This document shows, in pieces, positions 29,220 through 41,548 of a stretch of DNA of 64,000 bases (positions within the stretch are counted from its first letter, which is position 1; every line of letters starts with the position of its first letter). Position numbers and translations under genes: made by a program. The DNA comes from Planctobacterium marinum (GTDB taxonomy: Bacteria > Pseudomonadota > Gammaproteobacteria > Enterobacterales > Alteromonadaceae): contig NZ_AP027272.1 in assembly GCF_036322805.1 (NCBI RefSeq), positions 186,001 to 250,000 of the forward strand. The letters are read 5' to 3'. The notes beneath the pieces were generated by a model, which searched no databases, had not been told where the DNA came from, and saw only the letters and a program-made list of their open reading frames with translations.

Positions 29220-29375
29220 TTAGTCGTTGATGACTTTGTGTAGCCAGATTCCAAGATCAGTTCCAGCGCCACCGCCTAGCACATAGCCGATACCGTAACC
29301 GATGGAGTAACCCAAGCTACCCGTGTCGCTACCAGCAGATACCTGCTTTATTTGTGATTCGGTTAATTGTTCCAT
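29220..29375 (-). CDS. Bacteriocin/microcin-type precursor peptide B
   Basis: 51 residues from ATG 29375, which has AAAGGAG 8 bases upstream; an ATG at 29381 is too close to that site. A 15-residue leader MEQLTESQIKQVSAG has the pattern of class II leaders (L, I and V at -12, -7 and -4) and ends in Ala-Gly, a known variant of Gly-Gly. The 36-residue core starts SDTGSLGYSIGYGIGYVLGG, is rich in glycine with overlapping GxxxG motifs, has no cysteine and is slightly acidic. Leader and core lengths equal those of peptide A. Export would need a C39-peptidase ABC transporter, which is not in this window. Confidence 0.72.
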   Translation of the reverse strand: MEQLTESQIKQVSAGSDTGSLGYSIGYGIGYVLGGGAGTDLGIWLHKVIND

Positions 29376-29413
29376 GTTCATATCTCCTTTTGATAATGTT
29401 GATTAGCAGCGAC

Positions 29414-29569
29414 TTACTTGTGCATACCATCGTAGAGGCCGGCCCCCAGACCCGCACCAAATTCATTTAACGCGTTATAGGCGCCGATAAAGCCTAACGC
29501 CAAGCCAATTGCAACAGCCGCATCGCCACCGTTAACCATGTCTATTTCATTAATAGTCAGTTCCTTCAT
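29414..29569 (-). CDS. Bacteriocin/microcin-type precursor peptide A
   Basis: 51 residues from ATG 29569, preceded by GGAGA about 8 bases upstream. The 15-residue leader MKELTINEIDMVNGG is a textbook double-glycine leader, close to class II microcin leaders such as that of microcin V. The 36-residue core begins DAAVAIGLALGFIGAYNALN and has GxxxG and small-xxx-small motifs, as in helix-pairing two-peptide bacteriocins. It has no cysteine and a net charge near -2, which is unusual for a cationic pore-former. It is first in an operon with peptide B, a small membrane protein and a FosA-like protein. Confidence 0.78.
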   Translation of the reverse strand: MKELTINEIDMVNGGDAAVAIGLALGFIGAYNALNEFGAGLGAGLYDGMHK

Positions 29570-29697
29570 TTTCTTTCTCCATAATTAAAATAGTGCCCTC
29601 CCTATCGAGGACATTAATAGCTTTACTCATTTGGGAGAAAATTTCACCTGCTGTGAAGTACAGTTTTTGAGCTTTGAGAAGTTGTGTTAATGGACAC
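29570..29697 (-). promoter_or_regulatory. Promoter region of the peptide operon
   Basis: The 128 AT-rich bases between the fadA terminator and peptide A must carry the operon promoter. A possible -10, TATTAA, occurs on the minus strand at about 29617-29612, but I see no convincing -35 partner or operator. Confidence 0.35.
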
Positions 29698-29723
29698 AAA
29701 AAAGGGCAGCGAATGCTGCCCTT
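29698..29723 (-). terminator. Rho-independent terminator of fadA
   Basis: AAGGGCAGC and GCTGCCCTT (29702-29710, 29715-29723) form a 9-bp stem with a 4-base loop, followed on the minus strand by TTTTTT. It lies 24 bases past the fadA stop. Confidence 0.88.
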
Positions 29724-29746
29724 TGAGTGTGTTGCGTTAAAACGCG

Positions 29747-30922
<1,176 letters not shown>

Positions 30923-33073
30923 TTATCCGCAGTATTTCTGGTTGTTTTTGGCCATTTCTCTGGCACCGTCGGTCACCTGGTATACTTCGCCAAGGTGGGC
31001 AAACTTGTCAGCTAGGGCAACAAAATTCGCGACGCCCATGGTGTCGATGTAACGGAAGATGCCGCCTCTGAATGGAGGGAAGCCCAGACCGTACAACAAC
31101 GCCATGTCTGCTTCGGCTGCTGAATCCACGATACCCTCTTCCAGACAGCGAATCGCCTCGTTAGCCATCGGGATCATCAGACGTGCAATGATCTCTTCAG
31201 CATCAAAGTCTTTCTTATCGGCTACATGGGCTGACATTAACTCGTAAGCTTCTTCTGCTGGTGTTTTTTGCGGTTTGCCGCGTTTGTCCAAACCGTGATT
31301 GTAGAAGCCTTTCTGATTCTTCTGACCGTAGCGCTCTGCCTTATAAAGAAGGGTTACCGGATCATTGTCCACTTTCTTCATGCGCTCAGGGAAGCCATCG
31401 GCCATTACATCTGCTGCGTGATCTGCAGTATCAATACCCACTACATCCAGCAGGAAGGCAGGTCCCATTGGCCAGCCGAAGATTTTTTCCATTACTTTAT
31501 CAACGGCAACAAAATCGGCACCGTCTAGCAACAACTTGCTGAAGCCCGCGAAGTAAGGGAATAAAACGCGATTAACCAGGAATCCCGGACAGTCGTTTAC
31601 GACGATAGGGGTTTTGCCCATCTTCAGAGTCATGGCTACTACGTTAGCGATGGTTTCTTCTGAGGTTTTTTCGCCGCGGATGATCTCTACCAAAGGCATT
31701 CTGTGCACTGGGTTGAAGAAGTGCATACCACAGAAGCGCTCTGGTTTACTCAGGTTTTCAGCTAAGGCGTTGATGGAAATGGTGGACGTGTTAGAACAGA
31801 TAATGGCGTCATCAGCCACTGTCTCTTCCGTTTCTTTCAACACAATGCCTTTAACTTTTGGATTTTCTACCACCGCTTCAATAACGATATCGACATTTTC
31901 CAGCGCTTTGTAATCTAACGTGGGAACGATGTTATTGAGCGTGGCCGCCATTTTCTTGCTAGACACTTTGCCACGCTTCATGCCTTTATCAAGTATTTTG
32001 CTGGCTTCATCCAAACCCAATTGCAAAGCAGGCTCGGCAATGTCTTTCATGATGGTTTTGGTACCCTTAACAGCTGACTGGTATGCAATACCACCGCCCA
32101 TGATACCGGCCCCTAACACACCTGCTTGTTCAAATTTCTTGGTAGCGCTTTTTGCTTGTTTTTTGCCTTTGCCTTTTACTACCTGGTCTGCCAGGAAGAT
32201 ACCTACTTGCGCTGTGGCAGCTTCTGATTTGGCGAGTTTTACGAAACCGGCATTTTCCAGTTTCAAGGCGCCTTCACGGTCAAGTGTCGCGGCCTTTTCC
32301 AGTGTTTCTACTACCATGTGAGGCGCTGGATAATGTTTACCTGCTTGCGCGAACACCATGCCTTTTGCTGTAGCGAAACTCATCATCATTTCGTTGCGGT
32401 TCAGTTTCAGTGGGGCTTTTTTAGCGGCGCGACGCGCTTGCCAGTCAATATCACCCGCAGCAGCATCAGCAGCCATCTGGTTAGCAACGGCGACTAATTG
32501 CTCTGGCGCAGTCGCGGCATCAATAGCGCCTTCGTTAAGGGCTTTTTCTGCATTGCGATCTTTACCAGTAGTCATCCATTCCATTGCGTTGTCGGCACCG
32601 ATAACGCGCGGTAAACGCACGGTACCACCAAAACCCGGCATCAGGCCTAACTTCACTTCTGGTAGTCCGATGGCTGCAGTAGTGTCAGCAACTCGCAGAT
32701 CACAGGCTAATGTCATTTCACAACCACCGCCCAAAGCAAAGCCATTTATCGCGGCCACTGTCGGGAAAGGTAAATCTTCAAAACGGTCGAAAACTTGGGA
32801 CGTATTGGCCACCCACTCGAGCAATTTCTCTTCGGGCTCGGCAAATAGTCCGGTGAACTCAGTAATATCCGCACCTACAATAAAGGTGGACTTTGCAGAA
32901 CGAACTACTGCGGCCTTGATGTCACTATTTTTTTCAAGTGCAGCGCATAAATCATTGAGTTCTGATACAGTTTGTTGGTCGAATTTGTTGACGGAGCCTT
33001 GCGCATTGAAAACAATATCAGCGATACCGTTTTCATTCAGGCTGGCTTGTAGGCATTGGCCTTCAAATAACAT
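30923..33073 (-). CDS. fadB: Fatty acid oxidation complex alpha subunit
   Basis: 716-residue multifunctional protein. The N-terminal crotonase domain (enoyl-CoA hydratase/isomerase; [30 protein letters not shown]) and an NAD-binding 3-hydroxyacyl-CoA dehydrogenase domain ([14 protein letters not shown] near residue 320; [26 protein letters not shown]) are followed by duplicated C-terminal dehydrogenase domains. ATG 33073 gives MLFEGQCLQ and has AGGAG upstream; the frame opens earlier, to 33127, but without homology. It is first gene of fadBA. A 24-base perfect palindrome lies 114 bases upstream, probably for a fatty-acid-responsive repressor. Confidence 0.97.
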   Translation of the reverse strand: MLFEGQCLQASLNENGIADIVFNAQGSVNKFDQQTVSELNDLCAALEKNSDIKAAVVRSAKSTFIVGADITEFTGLFAEPEEKLLEWVANTSQVFDRFEDLPFPTVAAINGFALGGGCEMTLACDLRVADTTAAIGLPEVKLGLMPGFGGTVRLPRVIGADNAMEWMTTGKDRNAEKALNEGAIDAATAPEQLVAVANQMAADAAAGDIDWQARRAAKKAPLKLNRNEMMMSFATAKGMVFAQAGKHYPAPHMVVETLEKAATLDREGALKLENAGFVKLAKSEAATAQVGIFLADQVVKGKGKKQAKSATKKFEQAGVLGAGIMGGGIAYQSAVKGTKTIMKDIAEPALQLGLDEASKILDKGMKRGKVSSKKMAATLNNIVPTLDYKALENVDIVIEAVVENPKVKGIVLKETEETVADDAIICSNTSTISINALAENLSKPERFCGMHFFNPVHRMPLVEIIRGEKTSEETIANVVAMTLKMGKTPIVVNDCPGFLVNRVLFPYFAGFSKLLLDGADFVAVDKVMEKIFGWPMGPAFLLDVVGIDTADHAADVMADGFPERMKKVDNDPVTLLYKAERYGQKNQKGFYNHGLDKRGKPQKTPAEEAYELMSAHVADKKDFDAEEIIARLMIPMANEAIRCLEEGIVDSAAEADMALLYGLGFPPFRGGIFRYIDTMGVANFVALADKFAHLGEVYQVTDGAREMAKNNQKYCG

Positions 33074-33186
33074 TGGATTCTCCTGTGCTTTAACAGACCG
33101 TATTGCCAAATTGAAACAATTATTCACTGGTACGGCCTGATGTAGGGTGGCAACATTGTTGTTGAAGAAATGTTAAATTTCAACCC

Positions 33187-33210
33187 AAATTCAAACAATT
33201 GTTTGAATTT
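33187..33210. promoter_or_regulatory. 24-base perfect palindrome, likely fatty-acid regulator operator
   Basis: AAATTCAAACAA is followed directly by its reverse complement TTGTTTGAATTT. The core CAAAC-N4-GTTTG resembles PsrA-type (TetR family) operators that control beta-oxidation genes in several gammaproteobacteria. It lies in the divergent gap between fadB and slt, so it probably governs fadBA. The palindrome is seen; the regulator is inferred. Confidence 0.6.
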
Positions 33211-33316
33211 TTGATTTCATTTTGTTTCGTTTGGTATAAAAACCGCATTACAGAAGGGCTGGAAGCCTGTCTGTGTATGTTTAAGATTAAATAGACTGGA
33301 GCAAAAAAGGTAGTCG

Positions 33317-35248
33317 ATGCGGAAAATAAAATCTGCCATTTTTCTGGTTAAAATACTTCTAGTGTCTGTAATTCCGTACACTGACAGTGTTATTGCCAAT
33401 GATTCAGAGCAATTGCGTGAATGGTTTGAAAGAGCAGAACAGATAGCTCATCGCCCCAACAGCAGCGAGTATCGCCTGTTAAAATCCCGATTAAAAGACT
33501 ACCCCTTGTGGCCTTACGTCACTTATAAAACGCTGCTGCGTTATCCCTATATTTCCAATGAGTCAGCAATCGCTGATTTTTTGCGAGACTATGCTGGCAC
33601 CCCTATGGAGAGGCCACTACGCAAAAAATGGCTGGTCCATCTTGCCAGACAGAAGCGCGGAGATTTGTACCTAAAGCACTATAGAGATGTCGGCGACACC
33701 AGTTTGTTGTGTCAGCGCATTGCCTTTGATGTAGAAAATAATGGGGTAACCGACTATCTGGATGAAATTCAAGCGCTGTGGTTGCATGGAAAATCCCAGC
33801 CCAATGAATGCGACCCTTTGTTTAAACTCTGGCAAGAAGCGGGCAGGCGAACCTCAGATATCGTATTACAGCGCATTGAGTTGGCGGCTGATGGCGGCAA
33901 TACAACGTTAATTCCCTATTTGAAAAGACTGTTACCTGAATCGCAAAAGTATCTCGCTGATTTGTGGCTGTCAGTACGACGTTCACCGAGCATGATCACC
34001 CGCCAGTCGAAGTTTACTGGGGTTAGGCTTGCTATCGAAACCCGTATTCTGACTTACGGTTTACGCCGTCTTATATGGCGAGATGAGGACAAAGCGCTTA
34101 ATGCATGGCAGGAGTACTCCCGAAAGTTCTCGTTTTCCGCAGAACAAAAACGCAGTATCACGCAGCGTTTCGCTATTGCATTGGCGTCTAAAAATCATCC
34201 TCAGGCAGAAACTTGGTTGGAGCGAGCCAGTGGTTTTATGGATGAAGATGTGTTGCGTTGGCATTTGACCCAAGTGTTGCGAGAACAAAACTGGCCTCAT
34301 GCATTGGAAATACTGCGCGACTTACCAGACCAGACAGAAGATGAATTGACCTACCAGTATTGGGAAGCACGCGCATTAGAACTACTAGGCAATGGTGAGG
34401 TGGCTGGTGATTTGTTTAATCAAATTGCTCAAAATCGTCACTACTATGGTTTTATGGCCAGCGGCAAGTTGGGTCGTAAGGTCAATCTTCAAGATCGTCC
34501 TTTTACACAAAACCAACTGCATTTAAAGCAATTGATGGCAATGCCCGCCATGCAACGTATCGTTGAGTTCGTTAAACTGGGCCGGAAAACTTCTGCCCGA
34601 CGGGAGTGGAATATGTTTTTTCCAGAACTGTCTGTTGAGCACAAACAATTGGCCGCTGCACTGGCCAGTCAATGGGATTGGCACGACCAAGCAATACACG
34701 CATTTTCCAGTTCCGGTTACCTGGATGACGTGGCCAAACGCTTCCCATTGGCTTACAAGAATGATTTGATTAACAGTGCCCAGCGCCATGACATCGATCC
34801 CGCCTGGGCCTTTGCTATTGCTCGCAGAGAGAGTTCTTTCAAACCCGATGCCCGCTCTGGCGCCGGTGCTTATGGTTTGATGCAGGTATTGCCCAGTACG
34901 GTGCAATATATGGAAAAACGAAAAATCCGCGCCAGACAATTATTTGATGCGCAGTTTAATGTGGAGATGGGCACGCAATACATGCACTACTTGATGAAGC
35001 GCATGGATGAAAATACGGTGTTGGCAACTGCTTCTTACAATGCCGGTTGGCATCGGGTGAAAACCTGGATACCAGAAGACAATGGCCTGGCTGCTGACAT
35101 CTGGATTGAGACCATACCTTATCGTGAAACCCGAAACTATGTGAAAGCCGTGCTGGCTTACAAGCAAATTTATCATTTGCTATTGGGCAATGATAAAAAC
35201 TATTTTGAAGACTTCGCGAAAATGACCATTGGTGGTAAGGGAACCTGA
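33317..35248 (+). CDS. slt: Soluble lytic murein transglycosylase
   Basis: 643-residue periplasmic enzyme of the Slt70 type that cleaves peptidoglycan between MurNAc and GlcNAc, forming anhydro-muropeptides. A signal peptide occupies about residues 1-27. The long helical U- and L-domains form the superhelical ring (about 30-470). The C-terminal SLT domain has catalytic E505 in ARRESSFKPDARSG, GAYGLMQVLPST and ATASYNAGWHRV. Length matches E. coli Slt (645 aa). It is divergent from fadB; pepQ follows. Confidence 0.94.
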   Translation: MRKIKSAIFLVKILLVSVIPYTDSVIANDSEQLREWFERAEQIAHRPNSSEYRLLKSRLKDYPLWPYVTYKTLLRYPYISNESAIADFLRDYAGTPMERPLRKKWLVHLARQKRGDLYLKHYRDVGDTSLLCQRIAFDVENNGVTDYLDEIQALWLHGKSQPNECDPLFKLWQEAGRRTSDIVLQRIELAADGGNTTLIPYLKRLLPESQKYLADLWLSVRRSPSMITRQSKFTGVRLAIETRILTYGLRRLIWRDEDKALNAWQEYSRKFSFSAEQKRSITQRFAIALASKNHPQAETWLERASGFMDEDVLRWHLTQVLREQNWPHALEILRDLPDQTEDELTYQYWEARALELLGNGEVAGDLFNQIAQNRHYYGFMASGKLGRKVNLQDRPFTQNQLHLKQLMAMPAMQRIVEFVKLGRKTSARREWNMFFPELSVEHKQLAAALASQWDWHDQAIHAFSSSGYLDDVAKRFPLAYKNDLINSAQRHDIDPAWAFAIARRESSFKPDARSGAGAYGLMQVLPSTVQYMEKRKIRARQLFDAQFNVEMGTQYMHYLMKRMDENTVLATASYNAGWHRVKTWIPEDNGLAADIWIETIPYRETRNYVKAVLAYKQIYHLLLGNDKNYFEDFAKMTIGGKGT

Positions 35249-35328
35249 CAGCCGGTAGCGTTTGCAGTTAGGCCCGAGCATTTACACTCCTCAGGTAGCG
35301 CGATACCATCATACCAATTCGATTGTAA

Positions 35329-36681
<1,353 letters not shown>

Positions 36682-36695
36682 TCGTTGCCTTAGTA

Positions 36696-36715
36696 GGAGT
36701 CGCATCAGCGACTCC
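36696..36715. repeat. REP-like hairpin between pepQ and metJ
   Basis: GGAGTCGC / GCGACTCC form a perfect 8-bp stem with the loop ATCA, followed by CGGCGGG. There is no T-run on either strand. It sits between two convergent genes, where REP-type elements commonly lie, and may protect the ends of both mRNAs. Confidence 0.45.
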
Positions 36716-36723
36716 CGGCGGGC

Positions 36724-37047
36724 TTACTCTTGCTCGTGTTCTTCCTCAATCTCAATTCCCTTTTCCGCCATTATTTTTCGGGCCTCTTCCGGAATTTTGT
36801 GAGTATTGTCTTTGGTTAAATCATTGTCGTTGGGCAAGGGTTGCCCAGTGAATGCGTGCAAAAATGCCTCGCACAGCAATTCAGAGTTGGTGGCGTGCTT
36901 TAAATTATTGACTTGTCGCCGCGTTCGCTCATCAGTGAGCACCTGCAATACCTTAAGTGGTATCGATACCGTTATCTTTTTTACCTGCTCACTTTTCTTG
37001 CCGTGCTCAGCGTAGGGATCAATATAGTGACCATTCCATTCTGCCAT
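36724..37047 (-). CDS. metJ: Methionine regulon repressor MetJ
   Basis: 107-residue ribbon-helix-helix repressor that uses S-adenosylmethionine as corepressor. [20 protein letters not shown] is the conserved N-terminus, followed by the DNA-contacting ribbon [15 protein letters not shown] and helices [20 protein letters not shown]. The C-terminal tail is acidic (EEEHEQE). Length matches E. coli MetJ (105 aa). Divergent from metF across 150 bases that contain tandem Met boxes, so it probably controls both itself and metF. Confidence 0.97.
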   Translation of the reverse strand: MAEWNGHYIDPYAEHGKKSEQVKKITVSIPLKVLQVLTDERTRRQVNNLKHATNSELLCEAFLHAFTGQPLPNDNDLTKDNTHKIPEEARKIMAEKGIEIEEEHEQE

Positions 37048-37118
37048 GGTGGAAACCCTGTATTATAGTTTTAATCAGAAGCTTTAATTCTAATGACAAT
37101 CTAGAAGTTATCAATATT

Positions 37119-38088
<970 letters not shown>

Positions 38089-38108
38089 ACTGTTTAAAAA
38101 ACACGAGT

Positions 38109-39017
38109 TTGTTTGAGACAGTTTTGCCGAATTTACAAGAGTTATACCAGCGTTATCAACCTAAAGCCCTGCAATTTACCCGCTCCTTTTTGGGCCAATG
38201 CCGTGAGGATCGGGTAGCTGTAGCGGCTGGTCATCTTGCTTATGTAACACTGTTATCACTTGTGCCTTTTATTATGGTGTTTTTTGCCATTCTGCAGGCG
38301 TTCCCCGCGTTTCAGACTATCCGCATCAAGTTGGAAGACTTTGTTTTCAATAATTTTGTGCCGGCTGCAGGCGACACCATTCGCCAATATGTGATTGAGT
38401 TTGCCAGTAATGCCTCTGAAATGGGGGCCATCAGTATCGGTTTTCTGGTGATTGTGGCGTTGTTACTTATCTCTAATGTGGATAAAACCCTCAATCACAT
38501 CTGGCGCATTAATATTGAACGCCGTAAGATTTTTACTTTTGCTATATATTGGATGGTACTTACCCTGGGACCATTGTTGGTGGGTAGTAGTCTGGCCATG
38601 ACCTCTTACCTGATTTCGCTGACCGCCTATGCGGAAGAGTACACACCTGGATTGTCCACCTTTTTACTGGGCATATTGCCTTACCTGATCTCTTTCGGTG
38701 GCTATTTTATTCTTTATTCCGTGGTGCCCAATAAGGTGGTTAGGGCAAAAGATGCGGCCGCTGGCGCTATTTTTGCGGCGCTATTGTTTGAGCTGTGCAA
38801 AAAGGTTTTCGCTATTTACGTGACCAGCTTTCCGTCGTATCAAGTGATTTATGGTGCGTTGGCAGCGGTGCCCATTTTGTTTGTCTGGGTCTATCTGTCC
38901 TGGATCATTGTATTATTCGGAGCTGTATTTACCGTGCAAGTGGAGAAGTTTCGAATTTTGAATATTCAACCCAAATCGGTTGAGACAAGTGCAGAGGCAG
39001 ATGAAAAAGCGGCCTGA
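38109..39017 (+). CDS. yihY: YihY/BrkB family inner-membrane protein
   Basis: About 302 residues with six predicted membrane spans. VAAGHLAYVTLLSLVPFIMV, LVIVALLLISNVDKTLNHIW and GAIFAALLFELCKKVFAIYV match E. coli YihY (UPF0761). It was once called ribonuclease BN, but that activity belongs to another protein, so function is unknown. The start is uncertain: TTG codons at 38052, 38109 and 38124 all lack good ribosome sites. I use 38109 because it gives the family's usual N-terminal length; 38052 would overlap metF by 37 bases. The last 20 residues are acidic and alanine-rich. Confidence 0.85.
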   Translation: MFETVLPNLQELYQRYQPKALQFTRSFLGQCREDRVAVAAGHLAYVTLLSLVPFIMVFFAILQAFPAFQTIRIKLEDFVFNNFVPAAGDTIRQYVIEFASNASEMGAISIGFLVIVALLLISNVDKTLNHIWRINIERRKIFTFAIYWMVLTLGPLLVGSSLAMTSYLISLTAYAEEYTPGLSTFLLGILPYLISFGGYFILYSVVPNKVVRAKDAAAGAIFAALLFELCKKVFAIYVTSFPSYQVIYGALAAVPILFVWVYLSWIIVLFGAVFTVQVEKFRILNIQPKSVETSAEADEKAA

Positions 39018-39037
39018 ATATCAGACCGATCTTTTTA

Positions 39038-39676
39038 TTAGTTCGACTTGATGGTATCGATAAATTCAGAAGATTGCGCAATCGCGCCGTTCATTTCTTT
39101 TATCAGCAGTTCAATGTCGCGTTTTATTTTGTCAAATTCACCCTGCAATGCACCAATGGCGGAAGCATTGAGGTTGTGTTTGAGATATAACACATTGTCA
39201 TTAAGAGCAGTTAACACTGGCTGCATTTTGTCTGCCGAGCGATGCATCGCCTTGATCAGGCTACCATAGCGACGCTGTGTATCCTTGAGTTTGCGCTCAC
39301 TATCGCGACGCAGGCTCTCGTTACTATACTGGCTCAGCTCATCCTGCCATTCATCAAATAACGCTTCAGCAACCGATTCCACCTTGTCAATTCGGCTGGT
39401 TAAGCGCTCAGCACTATCTTTGCTGGCGTCGTATTGATCTTTGATTTTGTCGTAGGCAGTTTGTAATTCACCGCCATCAAAATTGATCAGTACCGTCAGC
39501 TCTTCAAGGGCTGAAGCAAACTGCTGCTGCGCTTCTTCCTGTGCTTCATTGACGGATTCCACCCGGTCCACGAGGATGTCGCGTTTTTCAACACCCATAG
39601 ATTCCCAGATGGAATAATAGGTACTTTGACAAGCGCTCAGCAGCAGCAGAAACGCTGCTGTAATTAAGACTCTCAT
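39038..39676 (-). CDS. DUF2959 family lipoprotein
   Basis: 212 residues with a lipoprotein signal peptide (LLLLSACQST, lipobox cysteine at 16), then a long coiled-coil-prone helical region. Blocks such as SIWESMGVEKRDILVDRVES and AQEEAQQQF are characteristic of DUF2959, a family of unknown function common in marine gammaproteobacteria. Lack of aspartate at +2 suggests outer-membrane sorting. It overlaps the upstream 77-residue membrane protein gene by one base (TGATG), so the two are translationally coupled. Confidence 0.85.
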   Translation of the reverse strand: MRVLITAAFLLLLSACQSTYYSIWESMGVEKRDILVDRVESVNEAQEEAQQQFASALEELTVLINFDGGELQTAYDKIKDQYDASKDSAERLTSRIDKVESVAEALFDEWQDELSQYSNESLRRDSERKLKDTQRRYGSLIKAMHRSADKMQPVLTALNDNVLYLKHNLNASAIGALQGEFDKIKRDIELLIKEMNGAIAQSSEFIDTIKSN

Positions 39677-39909
39677 CAGTCGCTACTCTTAAACTTGGCG
39701 GCATCTATAATGGCCCACAAGTGGAAGATCGCGCCCACCGGCCACATAAAGATGAAAATGACGGTAGCAGCCAGACCATAACTGACAGTACATACCAGGA
39801 AAAACATCAGTGCCATCATAATACGGCCTTGAATAAGTTGCCCTAAACCCGGGATGAAGATGTTGCACAATGCGGCGATGACGTTGCCACCAGAACCTTG
39901 ACCTGCCAT
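39676..39909 (-). CDS. Small TM2-like membrane protein
   Basis: 77 residues with two or three hydrophobic segments. The motif NIFIPGLGQLIQGRIMMALMFFL followed by a second span and IFHLWAIIDAAKF resembles TM2-domain or YozV-like proteins of unknown function. GGAAAAC precedes the ATG. First gene of a two-gene unit with the DUF2959 lipoprotein, suggesting a joint envelope role. Confidence 0.7.
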   Translation of the reverse strand: MAGQGSGGNVIAALCNIFIPGLGQLIQGRIMMALMFFLVCTVSYGLAATVIFIFMWPVGAIFHLWAIIDAAKFKSSD

Positions 39910-40009
39910 AAAGTTTTCCTTTTGTTTCTTTGTTAATTTAGCGCGCTTTAGGGGTTAAAATAGAACAAAGCTGATTAACTTACCAGCGGATATTTGTAAG
40001 TGAAACAAC

Positions 40010-40278
40010 TATACCCAAGCCACCTCAAGATGCCAACTTCAGAGTTATCACAGCGCTTTCAATACAAGGCGCACTTGAGAAGGAATGTCGGCTACCTTTC
40101 AAACAAGTGCAACACAGTAATGGAAGCGCTGTGAAACTCCCGAAGGGCGGGGCCTAAAAGCATTTATGCGGCGTTAAATTGTATCGACGTGAGAACGACC
40201 ATGCCTTCTCCAATTTACCTTGCCTAAATCCTTTTACTCTCCCGCTGAAGTTGAGTATCTTGAGGTGGTTTGGGTATA
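40010..40278. mobile_element. MITE-like inverted-repeat element upstream of dtd
   Basis: 269 bases bounded by about 33-base imperfect terminal inverted repeats. The left begins TATACCCAAGCCACCTCAAG (40010) and the right, read inward on the minus strand, begins TATACCCAAACCACCTCAAG (40278). Both continue into CAACTTCAG. A nested pair CACAGCGCTTTC / GGAAGCGCTGTG lies within. It encodes no transposase, and ends in TA, so a TA target is possible. Non-autonomous elements with such ends are frequent in Alteromonadales genomes as I recall; copy number here is unknown. Its right end stops 2 bases before the dtd ribosome site. Confidence 0.68.
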
Positions 40279-40291
40279 TAAGGTAAGCAAA

Positions 40292-40729
40292 TTGATTGCA
40301 TTGTTACAAAGAGTAAGTTCTGCCTCGGTGCGTGTTGAGGGCGATATCGTCGGCGAGATAGGACAGGGTTTACTTGTGCTGTTAGGGGTGGAAAACCAGG
40401 ACACGGTTGAAAAAACTGAGCGTATGGCCCAGCGAGTGAGCAACTATCGTATTTTTCCCGATGAGCAGGGCAAAATGAACTTAAACGTGCAGCAGGCTGG
40501 TGGTTCTATACTGGTGGTGTCTCAATTTACGCTGATGGCGGATACCCGAAAAGGCAACCGACCGGGTTTTTCTAATGCCGGCGATCCGGTATTGGGGGAG
40601 CGCTTGTATGATCATTTTTGCCAGCACCTGCAGGCCCTTGGTGTTGCATGCGCCACCGGACAATATGCCGCTGACATGCAAGTATCTTTGGTAAACGAAG
40701 GGCCAACCACTTTTTGGCTGCAAATTTAA
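40292..40729 (+). CDS. dtd: D-aminoacyl-tRNA deacylase
   Basis: 145-residue dimeric enzyme hydrolysing D-aminoacyl-tRNAs and mischarged Gly-tRNA-Ala. [16 protein letters not shown] at the N-terminus, [17 protein letters not shown] in the middle and [10 protein letters not shown] at the C-terminus hold the SQFT and GP motifs of the active site. TTG 40292 with AAGGT upstream gives exactly the E. coli length (145 aa). The frame is open to 40220, but that part is inside the MITE-like element and is not native. Next to the FabY/YiiD-like gene as in E. coli. Confidence 0.95.
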   Translation: MIALLQRVSSASVRVEGDIVGEIGQGLLVLLGVENQDTVEKTERMAQRVSNYRIFPDEQGKMNLNVQQAGGSILVVSQFTLMADTRKGNRPGFSNAGDPVLGERLYDHFCQHLQALGVACATGQYAADMQVSLVNEGPTTFWLQI

Positions 40730-40731
40730 TT

Positions 40732-41475
40732 TCAGGCCAAAGCCACAATGGCGTTGAGATTCAGGCCATAGCGCCTTGCAAGGTGTTCGAGGTTGCTATC
40801 ATATCGAATAGCAGGTAATGCATTGTAGCAAGCAAATACGATTTTATTTTGGTAGCCTGGCACCGAGAAGACCCGAAAATTGAGATTGAGGGTACGCAAA
40901 ATGTCGAGTACCAGTTCAGATTGCAAATGAGAGCCACTGATCAGATTAATGGCTAATAGCCCTTCAGGATTCAGCCCTCGTGCGCAATCCAGATAAAACT
41001 CCTCGGTGAAAACAAAATCGGGTGTGCCTTGTTTGGCAAATAAATCGATAAAGATTAGATCTTGCGACGAAGCTTCTTTAATGGCGTAGCGAGCATCTTG
41101 ATGGAGCACCTGATAATCCTGATATCCTTGGTTAAACCATTGTTTAAATAAGGCGATGACCTGGCTGGAATACTCAACCGACAGTAGGTTTACTTTTGGA
41201 AAGTGGTAGCGAAAAAAGCGTTGTAAACTACCACCACCCAAACCCAACTCCATTACTTGCTTTGGGGCTGGCAGGTAATAAAAGCACAATAACAGGGCGC
41301 TTAAATGGGGTAAAATTGGTTGCCATGGGGTGCGCAAATCCATTACCGATTGCACGGCATCGTCAATACTCAACCAACGAAACTCCGGATTTTCAGAAAT
41401 CGATAGCGAAGTTGACCCAACTCGCTCAAAATGCAAAATACGTGAGTCGTTTTGTAAATCGTTTAAATGAAACAG
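40732..41475 (-). CDS. Spermidine synthase-like methyltransferase-fold protein
   Basis: About 247 residues with a Rossmann methyltransferase fold: MELGLGGGSLQRFF (SAM/dcSAM-binding glycine loop), LLSVEYSS (acidic strand end), LHQDARYAI and DLIFIDLF. This is the pattern of spermidine-synthase-like proteins, but the polyamine-binding aspartates are not obvious, so the reaction is open. The start is unresolved: no ATG exists. CTG at 41475 is 8 bases after AGGAG and leads into FHLNDLQNDSRILHFERV; TTG 41505 and GTG 41565 are alternatives, the last overlapping the divergent gene. Confidence 0.7.
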   Translation of the reverse strand: MFHLNDLQNDSRILHFERVGSTSLSISENPEFRWLSIDDAVQSVMDLRTPWQPILPHLSALLLCFYYLPAPKQVMELGLGGGSLQRFFRYHFPKVNLLSVEYSSQVIALFKQWFNQGYQDYQVLHQDARYAIKEASSQDLIFIDLFAKQGTPDFVFTEEFYLDCARGLNPEGLLAINLISGSHLQSELVLDILRTLNLNFRVFSVPGYQNKIVFACYNALPAIRYDSNLEHLARRYGLNLNAIVALA

Positions 41476-41548
41476 CGCACAGACTCCTGCAAAAGTGCAA
41501 AGCAACTGAACTGTAAGTTTAATGTAAATAACTAACAAGGTTAAATGA

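Noticed and set aside
32358-33140. 260-codon plus-strand frame opposite fadB
   Set aside because: Entirely antisense to a strongly conserved gene; serine/alanine-rich shadow translation with no domain.
40249-40280. Outward promoter in the right end of the MITE-like element (TTGAGT, 18 bases, TATATA)
   Set aside because: The predicted transcript would start only about 5 bases before the dtd start codon, leaving no ribosome site.
40220-40291. N-terminal extension of dtd
   Set aside because: This part is encoded by the MITE-like element; DTD homology begins at TTG 40292.
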